A stretch of DNA of 64,000 bases from Dehalobacter restrictus DSM 9455 (GCF_000512895.1 NZ_CP007033.1:898001-962000); one strand, 5' to 3'; counted from the stretch's first letter, positions 7,225-16,360 are shown. Numbers and translations are program-made. Notes: generated from the sequence alone by a model not told the origin.

Positions 7225-8826
7225 ATGAAAAATGCGCCGAAAGATGAAATAAATAACGCTGAAATGATCACCATTTCACGTTCAGAATATGAAGCCCTTA
7301 AGGAGCAGATGGCAGAGCAAAGCCGACAGATTGAGTGGCTTATGCAGCAGATACGCCTGGGCTAGAAAAAACGCTTTGGATCTTCTTCTGAGAAAGTACA
7401 TGAAGAAGTCATGGACCAATTAAGCCTTCTTTTTAACGAGGCGGAGGCGTATACCAAAGTTGAGCCACCGGAGAAAACAGCGGTTGCCGCCCATACCCGC
7501 AAAAAGCGATCGGGCAGCCTTGAGGAAATCCTGCCAGATGATGTTCCCGTTGAAGTGGTCGAGCATCGTCTGCCGGAGGATAAGCGGATTTGTTCCGCCT
7601 GTGACACGGTCATGCAGGAAATTGGCAAGGAAGTCCGCCGCAGCCTGGTGATTATTCCGGCACAAGTAAAAATCCATGAGGATTGGTATTTCAGCTATGC
7701 CTGCCAGACCTGTAAAGTAGAGGCTTTGGAAACACCTGTGTTAAAAACGCAGAAAGATAAACCTGTCATCTCCGGAAGCTTTGCATCACCCGAAGCGATA
7801 TCCCACATCATGACCCAGAAATTCGTGATGGGCTCTCCTCTTTACCGGCAGGAACAAGAACTGAACCGAAGCGGCGTGATGCTATCCCGCCAGACCATGT
7901 CCAGTTGGATATTAAGAGCATCCGAAGATTGGTTAAAGCCTGTGTATGAGGAACTGCACCGACTGCTTCTACAACATCATGTTATTCATGCGGACGAAAC
8001 CACCTTGCAGGTATTGCATGAACCCGGCAAGACGGCACAGGCTAAAAGCTACATGTGGTTGTACAGAACCGGCGGGGATACAGAGCAACCGATTGTATTG
8101 TATGAATACAGACCGGATCGGAAAGCTGAAAACCCCAAAAGATTTTTAGAAGGTTTCTCCGGATATTTGCATGCGGACGGCTACCAATCCTATTACACAC
8201 TGCCGGAAAACATAACGGTAGTTGGCTGCTGGGCCCATGCGCGGCGCAAATTTGACGAGGCAGTCAATTCCTTGCCGAAATCCGAGCAAAAAGAATCTTC
8301 TGCAATAATTGGGCAGAGATATTGCAGCGAGCTATTTGCAATTGAGAAAAAGCTAAAAGCTCTTTCTCCGGAAGAACGCTATACCAAGCGGCTGGAGCTG
8401 GCAAAACCGGTTTTGGATGCTTTTTTGGCATGGGCACAGACGAAAAATGCGGCCCCAAAGTCCGCTCTGGGAAAAGCTTTGCATTATCTGCAGGAACAGT
8501 GGCCACATCTTATCCAGTATCTGAAGGACGGTCGATTGGAACTCTCCAACAATCGGGCAGAACGAAGCATAAAACCGTTTGTTATGAGCCGCAAAAACTT
8601 TCTGTTTGCAAATACGCCCAGCGGTGCACAAGGCAGTGCGGTGATGTACAGTATGATTGAAACAGCCAAGGAGAACAACCTGAATCCGTATCGGTATTTG
8701 GTCTATGTCTTAACCACTGCACCCAACCTGGATCGGACACAACCAGACTGGGTAACTCAGCTGTTGCCGGCAAATGCTCCGGAGCTGTGCCGAGTACCGC
8801 GTTTGCAATGCAAAAGTAACGAATGA
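7225..8826 (+). pseudogene. tnpC: IS66 transposase TnpC interrupted by an amber codon
   Basis: The IS66 DDE transposase should read from the ATG at 7225 to 8826, but a TAG at 7363-7365 interrupts it after QIRLG. The remainder is in the same frame and reopens at an ATG at 7411 for 471 residues. The downstream part holds a zinc-binding CSAC...CQTC segment, catalytic acidic residues in HADETTLQVL and HADGYQSYYTL, and the terminal ERSIKPFVMSRKNFLF...ETAKENNLNPYRYL block. Only one base change separates it from an intact gene, so the loss may be recent. Read-through or translation from 7411 could still give a protein, but its N-terminal part would be missing. Confidence 0.8.
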
Positions 8827-8925
8827 TTTTTATATGACGCGGGCCTTCTGGTTTACAGTGGGCTCCTTTTTACGCTGCTAGAGTTTACGCTTACGGACCG
8901 GCGATGGGTTGAATGAAAATCTCTG

Positions 8926-8951
8926 GTATAATACGCACTCACGTATTATAC
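8926..8951. promoter_or_regulatory. Perfect palindrome upstream of the HTH-PAS-AraC regulator
   Basis: Ten-base arms (GTATAATACG and its exact complement) flank six bases. The arms contain TATAAT-like hexamers in both directions, so a bound protein would block a promoter. It lies 59 bases before the regulator start and suggests autoregulation. Confidence 0.55.
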
Positions 8952-9009
8952 TGGAAACCAATAACATATTTGTCTATATGTTCTTATCTAAAATAGAGGA
9001 CGTGATTTT

Positions 9010-9942
9010 ATGGACTACATGACAGTTCGGGAAGCTGCGGAAAAGTGGGGAGTATCTGTAAGACGTGTGCAATATCTATGCAAACAGGATATGATAGCAG
9101 GAGCTGTCCAGTTTGGCAAGGTCTGGACCATTCCCAACGACACTGCCAAACCAAGAGATGGCAGATATAAAGTAATGGAAGAAAGTCCAAAGGACATTGG
9201 CCGTCCTTTTCAATCCTGGGGTGGAAATGAAGAGATGCTTTCAAGGATTATAGAATTTTTTCCTTATCCGATTCAAGTTTATTCACCGAACGGGACGATG
9301 GTTTTAACTAACGAAGCATCATTAAGGCTAATGCATATACCCTCGAAAGATCATTTAATCGGAAAATTTAATGTATTGAAAGATCCAGTTATCGACAAAT
9401 GGGAAGAACGAGCAAGAGAACAAATATTAAAGTCATTTCAAGGTGAAACCGTACAATTTCAAGATTTAGAAATGCCAATTCAAGAAATTATTAATCGATT
9501 TGAGGTAGGCGAGCTTTGCTTTGACATGAGCTTCCAAAACATCACTTGTTTTCCTATTTTTGATGATCATAATCGACTGGCCTATGTCGTCCATGTCTTT
9601 GTTACATCCAAGCTGTATAATGGTAAAGAAGAAATGGTTAAAGCGAAGGTATATATAGAAAGTCATTGGCTGGAAGAATTTGATCTGGACAAGGCGGCAA
9701 GGTCGGTAAATCTGAGTCGATATCACTTTTCCCGTCTTTTCAAAAGGTATACTTCCATGACTCCCTTCAGCTATTATCAGGACGTTAAAATAAATAAGCT
9801 GAAGGAGAAGCTTTGCGATCAGAATCTATCTATTGGCGAAGCTTTTTCTGCCTGCGGTTTGAATTACAATGGAAATTACGCCAGGGTGTTCAAGGAAAAG
9901 GTAGGAATGACACCATCACAATACCGAAAAACACTTGGATAA
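9010..9942 (+). CDS. AraC-family regulator with N-terminal excisionase-like HTH and a PAS-like domain
   Basis: Three parts are visible in 310 residues. Residues 1-55 form a MerR/excisionase-type HTH (MTVREAAEKWGVSVRRVQYLC...GKVWTIP). Residues 75-205 resemble a PAS sensor (FFPYPIQVYSPNGTMVLTNEASLRL...CFPIFDDHNRLAYVVHVFV). Residues 210-308 form an AraC/XylS DNA-binding domain with two HTH motifs (FDLDKAARSVNLSRYHFSRLFKRY and LSIGEAFSACGLNYNGNYARVFKEKVGMTPSQYR). Two separate DNA-binding modules on one chain are unusual. The AGAGGACG site before the ATG is good. Ligand and targets are unknown; the adjacent PAS-only gene and lipoproteins are plausible targets. Confidence 0.8.
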   Translation: MDYMTVREAAEKWGVSVRRVQYLCKQDMIAGAVQFGKVWTIPNDTAKPRDGRYKVMEESPKDIGRPFQSWGGNEEMLSRIIEFFPYPIQVYSPNGTMVLTNEASLRLMHIPSKDHLIGKFNVLKDPVIDKWEERAREQILKSFQGETVQFQDLEMPIQEIINRFEVGELCFDMSFQNITCFPIFDDHNRLAYVVHVFVTSKLYNGKEEMVKAKVYIESHWLEEFDLDKAARSVNLSRYHFSRLFKRYTSMTPFSYYQDVKINKLKEKLCDQNLSIGEAFSACGLNYNGNYARVFKEKVGMTPSQYRKTLG

Positions 9943-9965
9943 AAATAAAAAAGTATAGGATAAAG

Positions 9966-10003
9966 GCTTCCGTGTCTGTGATAAGAACACGGGAGCTTTT
10001 TTA
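9966..10003 (+). terminator. Terminator after the AraC-type regulator
   Basis: A ten-base-pair stem GCTTCCGTGT with ACACGGGAGC (one G-U pair) is followed by six T. Confidence 0.8.
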
Positions 10004-10111
10004 ATTGAGCAATATATTTACTAAAGTCAGGTTGATATTAACTATATTTATTTTCTGAAAATTACTACCATGAGGTAAAAAGGGGCTTTTTATGAAATGA
10101 GGTGGTGAGTA

Positions 10112-10189
10112 GTGAGTGAAAAAAAGAGCAAGGAGAAACTTCTCGAAGATCTAATTCAGATGCAAAAAAACATTGAAAAGAAGGTGTGA
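10112..10189 (+). CDS. Small 25-residue charged peptide ORF
   Basis: A GTG start preceded by GAGGTGG opens a 25-codon frame rich in lysine and glutamate (SEKKSKEKLLEDLIQMQKNI). Its stop overlaps the GTG start of the next gene by four bases, a sign of coupled translation. It could be a real small protein or the separated N-terminus of the PAS protein. No function recognised. Confidence 0.4.
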   Translation: MSEKKSKEKLLEDLIQMQKNIEKKV

Positions 10190-10611
10190 AGGTTAAGATT
10201 CAGGACAGCTTAATAAAAAGCATGCAATTGTTAATTCAAAACGAGGGACTGCATTTTCAGGTAATTGGTAATTTTCCTTATCCTATTGCCATTTTTGAAC
10301 GCAACGGCATACTGATCATGGCCAATCATATCCTGTTGCAAAGAGCAAACATAAAGCCTGACGATGTACAAGCGGGAAAAATCAATTTTCTAAGCCGCAT
10401 TACCAATGAGAATTCTGCTGTGCTGGAAGCTGTGGAAGACATCTTTTTAGGGGAAACAACGTTACTGAAAAATCTAGTTGAGCATCTCTCCATGTTTGTG
10501 AGGGATGACTTCGTCCCGGATTATAGTGACGGTTATGAAAGCGCCGTTTTTTTCCCGGTAGTTGAAAGCAATGATCATATATCTCATGGAGCGGTGATGC
10601 TTATGAAGTAA
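10186..10611 (+). CDS. PAS-like domain protein without output domain
   Basis: The 141 residues carry a single PAS-like fold (GNFPYPIAIFERNGILIMANHILLQRANI ... AVFFPVVESNDHISHGAVMLM) that parallels the PAS part of the regulator at 9010 in order and spacing. No DNA-binding or catalytic domain is present. It may modulate the neighbouring regulator or be what is left of a duplicated regulator that lost its HTH domains. The start is GTG, overlapping the preceding peptide ORF. Confidence 0.55.
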   Translation: MKVKIQDSLIKSMQLLIQNEGLHFQVIGNFPYPIAIFERNGILIMANHILLQRANIKPDDVQAGKINFLSRITNENSAVLEAVEDIFLGETTLLKNLVEHLSMFVRDDFVPDYSDGYESAVFFPVVESNDHISHGAVMLMK

Positions 10612-10669
10612 GCGGTTATTGTGTGATATTAGCGCTTCTTAAAAAGAACTGGAAAGTCAAGGTGAGTAA

Positions 10670-11467
10670 ATGAAAACAATAAGGTATTTTGTTACTGTGG
10701 TGATCATCGTATGTATGGCGTTTATGATGACGGCTTGTGGATCAGGCAGTAAAATTGATGAAAACAGTGAGGCGCAAAGCCAAGGAAATGCGGCCCAAAG
10801 TACGAATAGCGACTTGGATGTCGGAGAAAATTTAAAATGGCCTACCGATAGCATGGGAAATCTACCGGGATTAAAAGGCAAGATCAGCGCCGTGTTGAAG
10901 GATGACAGTACCGGGCAATGTACAGTGGCTTTTTCCGAAATGGCGAAAGAAGATGCCCAAGCCTATATTGCCGAAATGAAAAAAAGGGGATATACCGGGG
11001 AGCTGAGTGTGGCCGACGAGGAAAGTTTGATTCACAGCGGCAAGGCGGCAAACGGTTCAACAGCGGTTTTCACCTATAATGTTACCGCCAAGGAAGGTAC
11101 GATCTCCTTCGGTACCGGTGACGCTTCCGGCCAATCCGCTACGGCCGTCGATATGACCGATGCTGCGTCCTGGCCGGAAAACTATATGGAAGGCGTTCCC
11201 GAACTGGTAGGAAGGATCGTGGATGTTGTCAATGACAATAACAAGAGTGTCACGGTTTCTTTGGAACATGTGGATAAAGCAATTTTTGAAGATTATATCA
11301 AATTGCTTAAGCTGAACGGCTTTACGAAAGATGTGGATGAAAGCACAAGCGTTTCTTCGAGTGATTTTCGGGCTTATAATGCTAAAGGCGAGTGGGCTAA
11401 TGCTTGCCTGAACATTGTGGAAGGCAATAATACAGCGACAATTACAATGGAAAAACCGGCGCAATAG
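10670..11467 (+). CDS. Lipoprotein with two tandem repeats of about 95 residues
   Basis: An N-terminal signal ends in the lipobox MTAC (cysteine about residue 23), followed by a Ser/Asn/Gln-rich linker. Two similar repeats follow: each starts with WP...M...LPGLKGKI or WPENYMEGVPELVGRI, continues with a strand-rich segment ending TV, then a helix with YI...MKKRGYT or YIKLLKLNGFT. The protein should be anchored on the outer face of the membrane. Family not firmly recognised (DUF6591-like at most). It heads a run of three secreted or membrane proteins with similar promoters. Confidence 0.65.
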   Translation: MKTIRYFVTVVIIVCMAFMMTACGSGSKIDENSEAQSQGNAAQSTNSDLDVGENLKWPTDSMGNLPGLKGKISAVLKDDSTGQCTVAFSEMAKEDAQAYIAEMKKRGYTGELSVADEESLIHSGKAANGSTAVFTYNVTAKEGTISFGTGDASGQSATAVDMTDAASWPENYMEGVPELVGRIVDVVNDNNKSVTVSLEHVDKAIFEDYIKLLKLNGFTKDVDESTSVSSSDFRAYNAKGEWANACLNIVEGNNTATITMEKPAQ

Positions 11468-11504
11468 CGATTCGGTTACTTTACAAAAAAGAAGAATTTC
11501 CGCA

Positions 11505-12065
11505 ATGAAAAAACTAATGATGCTTTGTCTTTGCTTTATTTTAATGGCTGCTCTTTCAGCCTGCGGCTCTCAAAAAACCCCTGTACAGGACCAAAAACCG
11601 ATAAGTCAAGGAAAATCCGAACCAAGCGCCCAGCAAACTTCACCGACAACGGCCACAACAGCAGAAACGAAAATTCAGATTACGCCACCCTCCGGCTGGG
11701 AGCCGGTAACCGGTTCCGTTCTCCAGGTCCAATATATGAAAAACACGGCCAGCTTTATGGTTAAAAAAGAAAATTTTAGTGGAAAAACTCTTGGGGATGT
11801 TGTACAGGAAGCCAAAGGATACTTCGAACGATCCTTTGGTGATGTCAAGTACATTGGTCAATCAGAGAAGATAAGTATAGGAGGAATCGACGCCCAAAAA
11901 ATCATGTTCACCTGTACGGTCAGTAGCATGCAGATGAAATATGAATATGTCTATCTTTATGTGGGCGCAGACGTCTATGCGATTACTTTTGGCGATTTAG
12001 CAGGTTCCTTTGATTCACTCTCGGCAGATTATGCGAAAATACTTTCGGATATCCGCTTTGAATAA
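11505..12065 (+). CDS. Lipoprotein, PsbP-like fold candidate
   Basis: The ATG at 11505 gives a clean lipoprotein signal (MKKLMMLCLCFILMAALSACGS). After a Gln/Thr-rich linker, ITPPSGWEPVTG ... YMKNTASFMVKKENF ... YEYVYLYVGADVYAITFGDLAGSFDSLSADYAKILSDIRF fits the PsbP/DUF1795 type of small strand-rich domain found in Firmicutes lipoproteins. Longer upstream starts would bury the signal and were rejected. Function unknown. Confidence 0.65.
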   Translation: MKKLMMLCLCFILMAALSACGSQKTPVQDQKPISQGKSEPSAQQTSPTTATTAETKIQITPPSGWEPVTGSVLQVQYMKNTASFMVKKENFSGKTLGDVVQEAKGYFERSFGDVKYIGQSEKISIGGIDAQKIMFTCTVSSMQMKYEYVYLYVGADVYAITFGDLAGSFDSLSADYAKILSDIRFE

Positions 12066-12127
12066 AAATATGCCTGGTTTCGTCGAAGTTAGATGATTTT
12101 ATATGATTACAGAAGAGGAGGATATTT

Positions 12128-12466
12128 ATGGATCAACAAGAAAACCCAACTCAATTTACAGCGGAAGATATTGAAAAAAACAAAGTGATTTCAGCTCTGG
12201 CATATATTATTTTCTTTCTGCCGCTTATCGTTTGCTCAGATTCACCATTCGGAAAATTCCATGCCAATCAGGGATTATTGTTGTTAATCATGGGGGTTGC
12301 CGGAAGTGTCATTTTGTCATTTATCCCTGTTTTAGGTTGGCTTCTCTTGCCGTTATTTTCGCTGGCGATATTAATTATTGCAATTCTGGGCCTGATTCAT
12401 ACCTTAAACGGTAAGGCAAAAGAACTTCCCGTTATTGGCAAGTATAGAATTATTAAAAATGAGTAA
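12128..12466 (+). CDS. Small DUF4870-like membrane protein
   Basis: At 112 residues it has a soluble N-terminus, then about three membrane helices (AYIIFFLPLIV, LLLLIMGVAGSVILSFIPVLGWLLLPLFSLAILIIAILGLI) and the segment KFHANQGLLLLI seen in DUF4870 and related proteins. An excellent GAGGAGG site precedes the ATG. The end overlaps the start of the next lipoprotein gene by eight bases, so they form one unit. Function unknown. Confidence 0.65.
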   Translation: MDQQENPTQFTAEDIEKNKVISALAYIIFFLPLIVCSDSPFGKFHANQGLLLLIMGVAGSVILSFIPVLGWLLLPLFSLAILIIAILGLIHTLNGKAKELPVIGKYRIIKNE

Positions 12467-14261
12467 TCCGAGCTGTGGAATGATTGCAAAAATTAAAAAA
12501 ATAGTCTGTGTTTTCTTATCTGTTGCCATGCTAATGACTGCCTGTTCCTGCGCGAAAACATCAGCTAAAAAAACAACGGATGATGACCTGAAAAAATTCA
12601 TTGAAAAGCAAGAGGTTACTTTGGCAGATCAGGAAACCAGCAATAACGACAAAGCGAGTTCATATTATTCTTTAGGGAATGCCGCTCTAACCCTGGATAA
12701 AACACACAAAGTTTCCGTCCGCTATGTGCCTCTGGGCGATCCGGTCTTTCTGGAGCTTAAAGATACGGAAGGAAATGTCTGGCGCCTGGATATTCCGGAA
12801 AATGCCCTGCCGTATGCCGAAACGATTTCCATGCAATTGGCTGGAGATATCAGCACAGACATGGTTTCCGGCCAGCTGAATGCCGGTGTCGTTTTACAGC
12901 CCGAAGGCCTGCAATTTATTATTCCGGCTACCCTGTCCATTACCGGGCCAAAGGCCAGTACGGACAAATCCTTTGTTTTTTTCGGGGATCAGTCCGGAAA
13001 GTATCTGAACTTTGCTGCCAAGAAAGCAGAAACGGATAAGCTTTCCGTAGAAGTAGCCCATTTTTCTTCCTATATTCTCTATACACCGGTAAGCGAAGGG
13101 GAATTTCAGCAGGCGGCTGAAATGGCTGCAGAGTCGTACAAAGAAGCCGTAAAAGAAGCTAAAGCTTTTCTCAAGACCCCGATATCCGCCCCCCCTGTGC
13201 CACCGGATTATACCTTTATGTGTAAGGATGAAGATGGCGAAAATGCGTCGGAGGTAAGAAATCGGGCCCTGGATATGTACATTGAAAATGTGGTTCAGCC
13301 GGAGAAGGATTTGATCATCAAGCTTTTGGCCTCAGGCCGTGAAGTTGCTCTGTTGGACCAGAACCAGGAAGCCTTTTATTATGCCGGGCTTCTGCAGCTG
13401 AGAAATATCAAGAAAGCCGATAAATTGATCGCCTCCTACAAAAATGATGTCGATAAACTGATCCCGGTAATGAACGCTTCTTTGAAGATTTTAAAAGAAG
13501 CTCAAACTCTGGGAGTGGATATCTCTATCCAACCTTATTTGGATACGTTTTCCGACTGGATGGTCCGTGCTGCAGACAAGAAGATTAAAGAAATCAGAGA
13601 AGAGCATAATTACAAAGCAATGGGACCGGCAGTGTCATTGATTCAGAGCGCGCTGATTTTTACCTCGGATTTTCAGGTCTCCCAGGACTTTTCCCGGAAG
13701 TACCTGCAGAAGCTTAAGGATGCGATGACCTTCACTGTAAACTACGACGTCTCGCTGCATTCCGGCATCGCCAATCAAAGAATGACGTTAAAGGGCAAAG
13801 TGGAACTGTCCTGGCTGGATGAAAACGACGAAAAAGTGTTTACCGGAAAAGGCGAGGGCGAATATGTAAGCTATTCCAACAGCTCGCCAAATACGACACG
13901 AATTGATTATCCCAACAAATATCCGGTAAATATGAAGTTTGTCAACTTCTCTCCCTGCGACAGTAAAACGGTGGATGTCCAAGTGGATACCATCGGAGCG
14001 CAGACGGAAGTCTGGTATAACCTCGAGCTTGATCAAAAATCGTCCGATGAATACAGCTTTGTCAACTTTATGGCGGAACAATTATTCCAAGATTACAAAC
14101 AGGAAGATGGGAATTACCTTTTCCAAGTGCCCTTCACCAACAACAATGCAGTGATGGGCTCGGAAAATTTCACCAAAACCGCTTCGATCAGCTATCCTGA
14201 AGAAGGTAGCGCCTCTGGAAGCATTGCGTATACGATTGAGATTAAGCATACGCCCAAGTAA
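12459..14261 (+). CDS. Large extracellular lipoprotein of unknown function
   Basis: A lipobox (MLMTACSC) ends the signal peptide. The mature part of about 570 residues has a strand-rich N-terminal domain (VSVRYVPLGDPVFLELKDTEGNVWRLDIPENAL...FVFFGDQSGKYLNF...VAHFSSYILYTP, a ZU5/autoproteolysis-like layout), a long helical middle and a strand-rich C-terminus. The start may be ATG 12459, which overlaps the previous stop, or ATG 12480. No enzyme motif seen. It probably works at the cell surface with its neighbours. Confidence 0.6.
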   Translation: MSNPSCGMIAKIKKIVCVFLSVAMLMTACSCAKTSAKKTTDDDLKKFIEKQEVTLADQETSNNDKASSYYSLGNAALTLDKTHKVSVRYVPLGDPVFLELKDTEGNVWRLDIPENALPYAETISMQLAGDISTDMVSGQLNAGVVLQPEGLQFIIPATLSITGPKASTDKSFVFFGDQSGKYLNFAAKKAETDKLSVEVAHFSSYILYTPVSEGEFQQAAEMAAESYKEAVKEAKAFLKTPISAPPVPPDYTFMCKDEDGENASEVRNRALDMYIENVVQPEKDLIIKLLASGREVALLDQNQEAFYYAGLLQLRNIKKADKLIASYKNDVDKLIPVMNASLKILKEAQTLGVDISIQPYLDTFSDWMVRAADKKIKEIREEHNYKAMGPAVSLIQSALIFTSDFQVSQDFSRKYLQKLKDAMTFTVNYDVSLHSGIANQRMTLKGKVELSWLDENDEKVFTGKGEGEYVSYSNSSPNTTRIDYPNKYPVNMKFVNFSPCDSKTVDVQVDTIGAQTEVWYNLELDQKSSDEYSFVNFMAEQLFQDYKQEDGNYLFQVPFTNNNAVMGSENFTKTASISYPEEGSASGSIAYTIEIKHTPK

Positions 14262-14429
14262 CTACTCTTGTTTTTAAGCATGTTTCAACACAAAGCATAC
14301 GGCATCGTGTAATAAATGAAATCCCACTACCCGAAAGCAGGAGAAATCAATAGGGATGGTACAAGCAAAGGTTTGTGCTATCTGCCTCGGTGAATGCCGA
14401 GAGTCTATATTATTTTTAGGAGGATTATC

Positions 14430-15848
14430 ATGAAACAACCGTCTGTTAGGACTTGTCTGCTATTAATTGTGGCACTTCTCGTTACCGCACTATTCCCGAT
14501 CACTGCATTTGCAGATTTGCCGGAAGGTGTTCCTTCGTCATTAGAAGCTCCTTCTATCCAGAACATCGCGTTAAAGACATATGATGACGGCAGGCCATAT
14601 TTTGAAGCCCAGGTCTATTTCCCCCAGAGCGTTCTCAATCTCGACAGCGAGGCCCCCGGCGGCGGTTCTGTTTTCTGGGAGTATTCGGTGAAGGTTGACG
14701 ACGGTTCCTGGGAAGAGTTCGGCGGCGGCGGATATATTAATGTTTACACCGGCGGCGAGGACGGCGAAGCGCCCGTTAGCGCCGGAACCTTTGCAATTAC
14801 CTTCGATCCCATTGACGAAGGTACCCTGACCTCCGTCGATATTAAAAGCCATATTTATTCCTACCAGCTCCGCGTCTACTACGATTACTACGAGGGCTGG
14901 CCGGACGTACAGCCTATATCTTCCCCCATATCCAACATGGTTACCATCGGTTCGGGGACGTATTCCAAAACGGATCGTTTGAGCGGAGCAAGCCGAATAG
15001 GAACAGCAATTGCGGTATCGCAAGAGGGCTGGCCAAACGGTGCCGGAACCATCATTTTAACAAGAGAGGACAACTATCCCGACGCGCTCACAGGAACGCC
15101 CCTGTCCAAAAAATACGACGCGCCCATTTTATTTACCAACCGTCTGACGCTGACCCCTGCCACGGCAGCGGAAATTACCCGCTTGGGAGTGAAAAAGGTC
15201 ATTATTCTGGGCGGCAGCGGCGCTGTATCCGAGGCGATTGAGAGCAAACTGAAACAGAATTACACTGTGCAAAGGATCGGCGGTACCGACCGGTATGCAA
15301 CAGCGGCCAAAATTGCCGCGGAGCTTGGCTATAAGGGCAAGGTCGTCATAACGACTGGCCAGGATTTCCATGACGCGCTGGTGGTTGCGCCTCAAGCCGC
15401 CTATCAGGGGATTCCCATTTTACTGACCCAGCCGAATTCCCTGCCGGCTGTTATTCAAACGGCGCTGCAAACGATAGCACCTACGGAGACCATTGTGGTT
15501 GGAAACCCAAGTGCCGTCAGCAACAATGTACTGAGTCAACTTACCAACGCCCGGCGCATCAGCGGCAGTGACATCTATGAAACGGCGGTTCTGGTGGCAA
15601 AGAATTTTGGGGCAAATACGGAAAGAGTATTTCTGGCTACGGGTAAGGATTTCCCGGATGCGCTGTCCGGTTCAGCTGTAGCCGCCAAATTCAACAGCCC
15701 GATACTGTTTGTCGGAGACCCGCTTTCCGCTTATGTTAAGCAGTATCTGGGGGATAACAAGCAAAATACCACAACGGTCCAACTTTTAGGAGGGACAGGC
15801 GCTATTGCGGACACGGTTCGCAATGAAATAGAACAAATTTACGAATAA
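14430..15848 (+). CDS. Secreted protein with three cell-wall-binding type 2 (CWB2) repeats
   Basis: A signal peptide (to about residue 30, ending TAFA) follows an AGGAGG site and the ATG at 14430. The first 150 residues are a unique strand-rich region. From about residue 185 three CWB2 (PF04122) repeats follow: DRLSGASRIGTAIAVS...DALTGTPL...APILFTN, then IGGTDRYATAAKIA...DALVVAPQ...IPILLTQ, then ISGSDIYETAVLVA...DALSGSAV...SPILFVG. Such triplets anchor surface proteins non-covalently to wall polymers in Clostridia. The N-terminal unit would carry the specific function, which is not recognised. Confidence 0.88.
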   Translation: MKQPSVRTCLLLIVALLVTALFPITAFADLPEGVPSSLEAPSIQNIALKTYDDGRPYFEAQVYFPQSVLNLDSEAPGGGSVFWEYSVKVDDGSWEEFGGGGYINVYTGGEDGEAPVSAGTFAITFDPIDEGTLTSVDIKSHIYSYQLRVYYDYYEGWPDVQPISSPISNMVTIGSGTYSKTDRLSGASRIGTAIAVSQEGWPNGAGTIILTREDNYPDALTGTPLSKKYDAPILFTNRLTLTPATAAEITRLGVKKVIILGGSGAVSEAIESKLKQNYTVQRIGGTDRYATAAKIAAELGYKGKVVITTGQDFHDALVVAPQAAYQGIPILLTQPNSLPAVIQTALQTIAPTETIVVGNPSAVSNNVLSQLTNARRISGSDIYETAVLVAKNFGANTERVFLATGKDFPDALSGSAVAAKFNSPILFVGDPLSAYVKQYLGDNKQNTTTVQLLGGTGAIADTVRNEIEQIYE

Positions 15849-15894
15849 GTTTAATTGGAATTTAAAGTAGAGAAAATAACCCAATATTGGGGAT

Positions 15895-15937
15895 AAGAAG
15901 CCATTGCCTAAAAAGCAGTGGCTTCTTTGACTTTTTC
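15895..15937 (+). terminator. Terminator after the CWB2 gene
   Basis: A 13-base-pair stem AAGAAGCCATTGC with GCAGTGGCTTCTT (one G-U) and a T-rich tail. Confidence 0.85.
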
Positions 15938-15987
15938 AGTGGCCTTATTTAGTACAGGTCATTTCTGTTACCATAGCTTCATTTAAT

Positions 15988-16360
15988 ATGGATGATTATA
16001 TTTGCATCACTGATATGGCAAAAGCTAAAGGTGGGGATGCACGGGCTGCTGATATCATAAAAATATGTACTGCCACAGAGTGATTATACAAAACAGACAG
16101 AATGGCTTGCTTATGCGGACGAAGCCGATTTATTAAATGTAGCGCTTTTCGGCTGTACGGCGAAACAATGGGGACAGGCTAATGTAGAATTGGCAAAGAA
16201 AAATAATATAAGAGATTTTGCATCGATAAATGAATTAACGGTTTTATCCAATCTCGAAACACATAATGCCGAGTTAATAAAGGAAGGGAAAAGTAAAGAA
16301 GAAAGGCTTGCAACTACAAATAACGCTATTTTTCTAAAAAATAATCAACTTATCGGTTGA
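15988..16360 (+). pseudogene. Decayed KilA-N domain protein
   Basis: The first part reads MDDYICITDMAKAKGGDARAADIIK, the start of the KilA-N/RhuM-type phage proteins, and ends at a stop. After a deletion and frame change the C-terminal part continues: QTEWLAYADEADLLNVALFGCTAKQWGQANVELA...NIRDFASINELTVLSNLETHNAELIKEGKSKEERL. The central region, normally about 100 residues, is absent. It is a phage or plasmid relic. Confidence 0.7.

Larger units (their letters stand above)
6360..8894 (+). mobile_element. IS66-family insertion sequence
   Basis: The element is bounded by imperfect terminal inverted repeats starting GTAAGCGTAAACT at 6360 and ending AGTTTACGCTTAC at 8894, extending to about 20 bases with two mismatches. 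It carries the three IS66 genes in order (tnpA, tnpB, tnpC). IS66 elements normally duplicate 8 bases of target; the eight bases flanking this copy (GTTTTTGT left, GGACCGGC right) do not match. That suggests a rearrangement after insertion. The transposase has a nonsense codon, so the copy is probably not autonomous. Confidence 0.9.
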
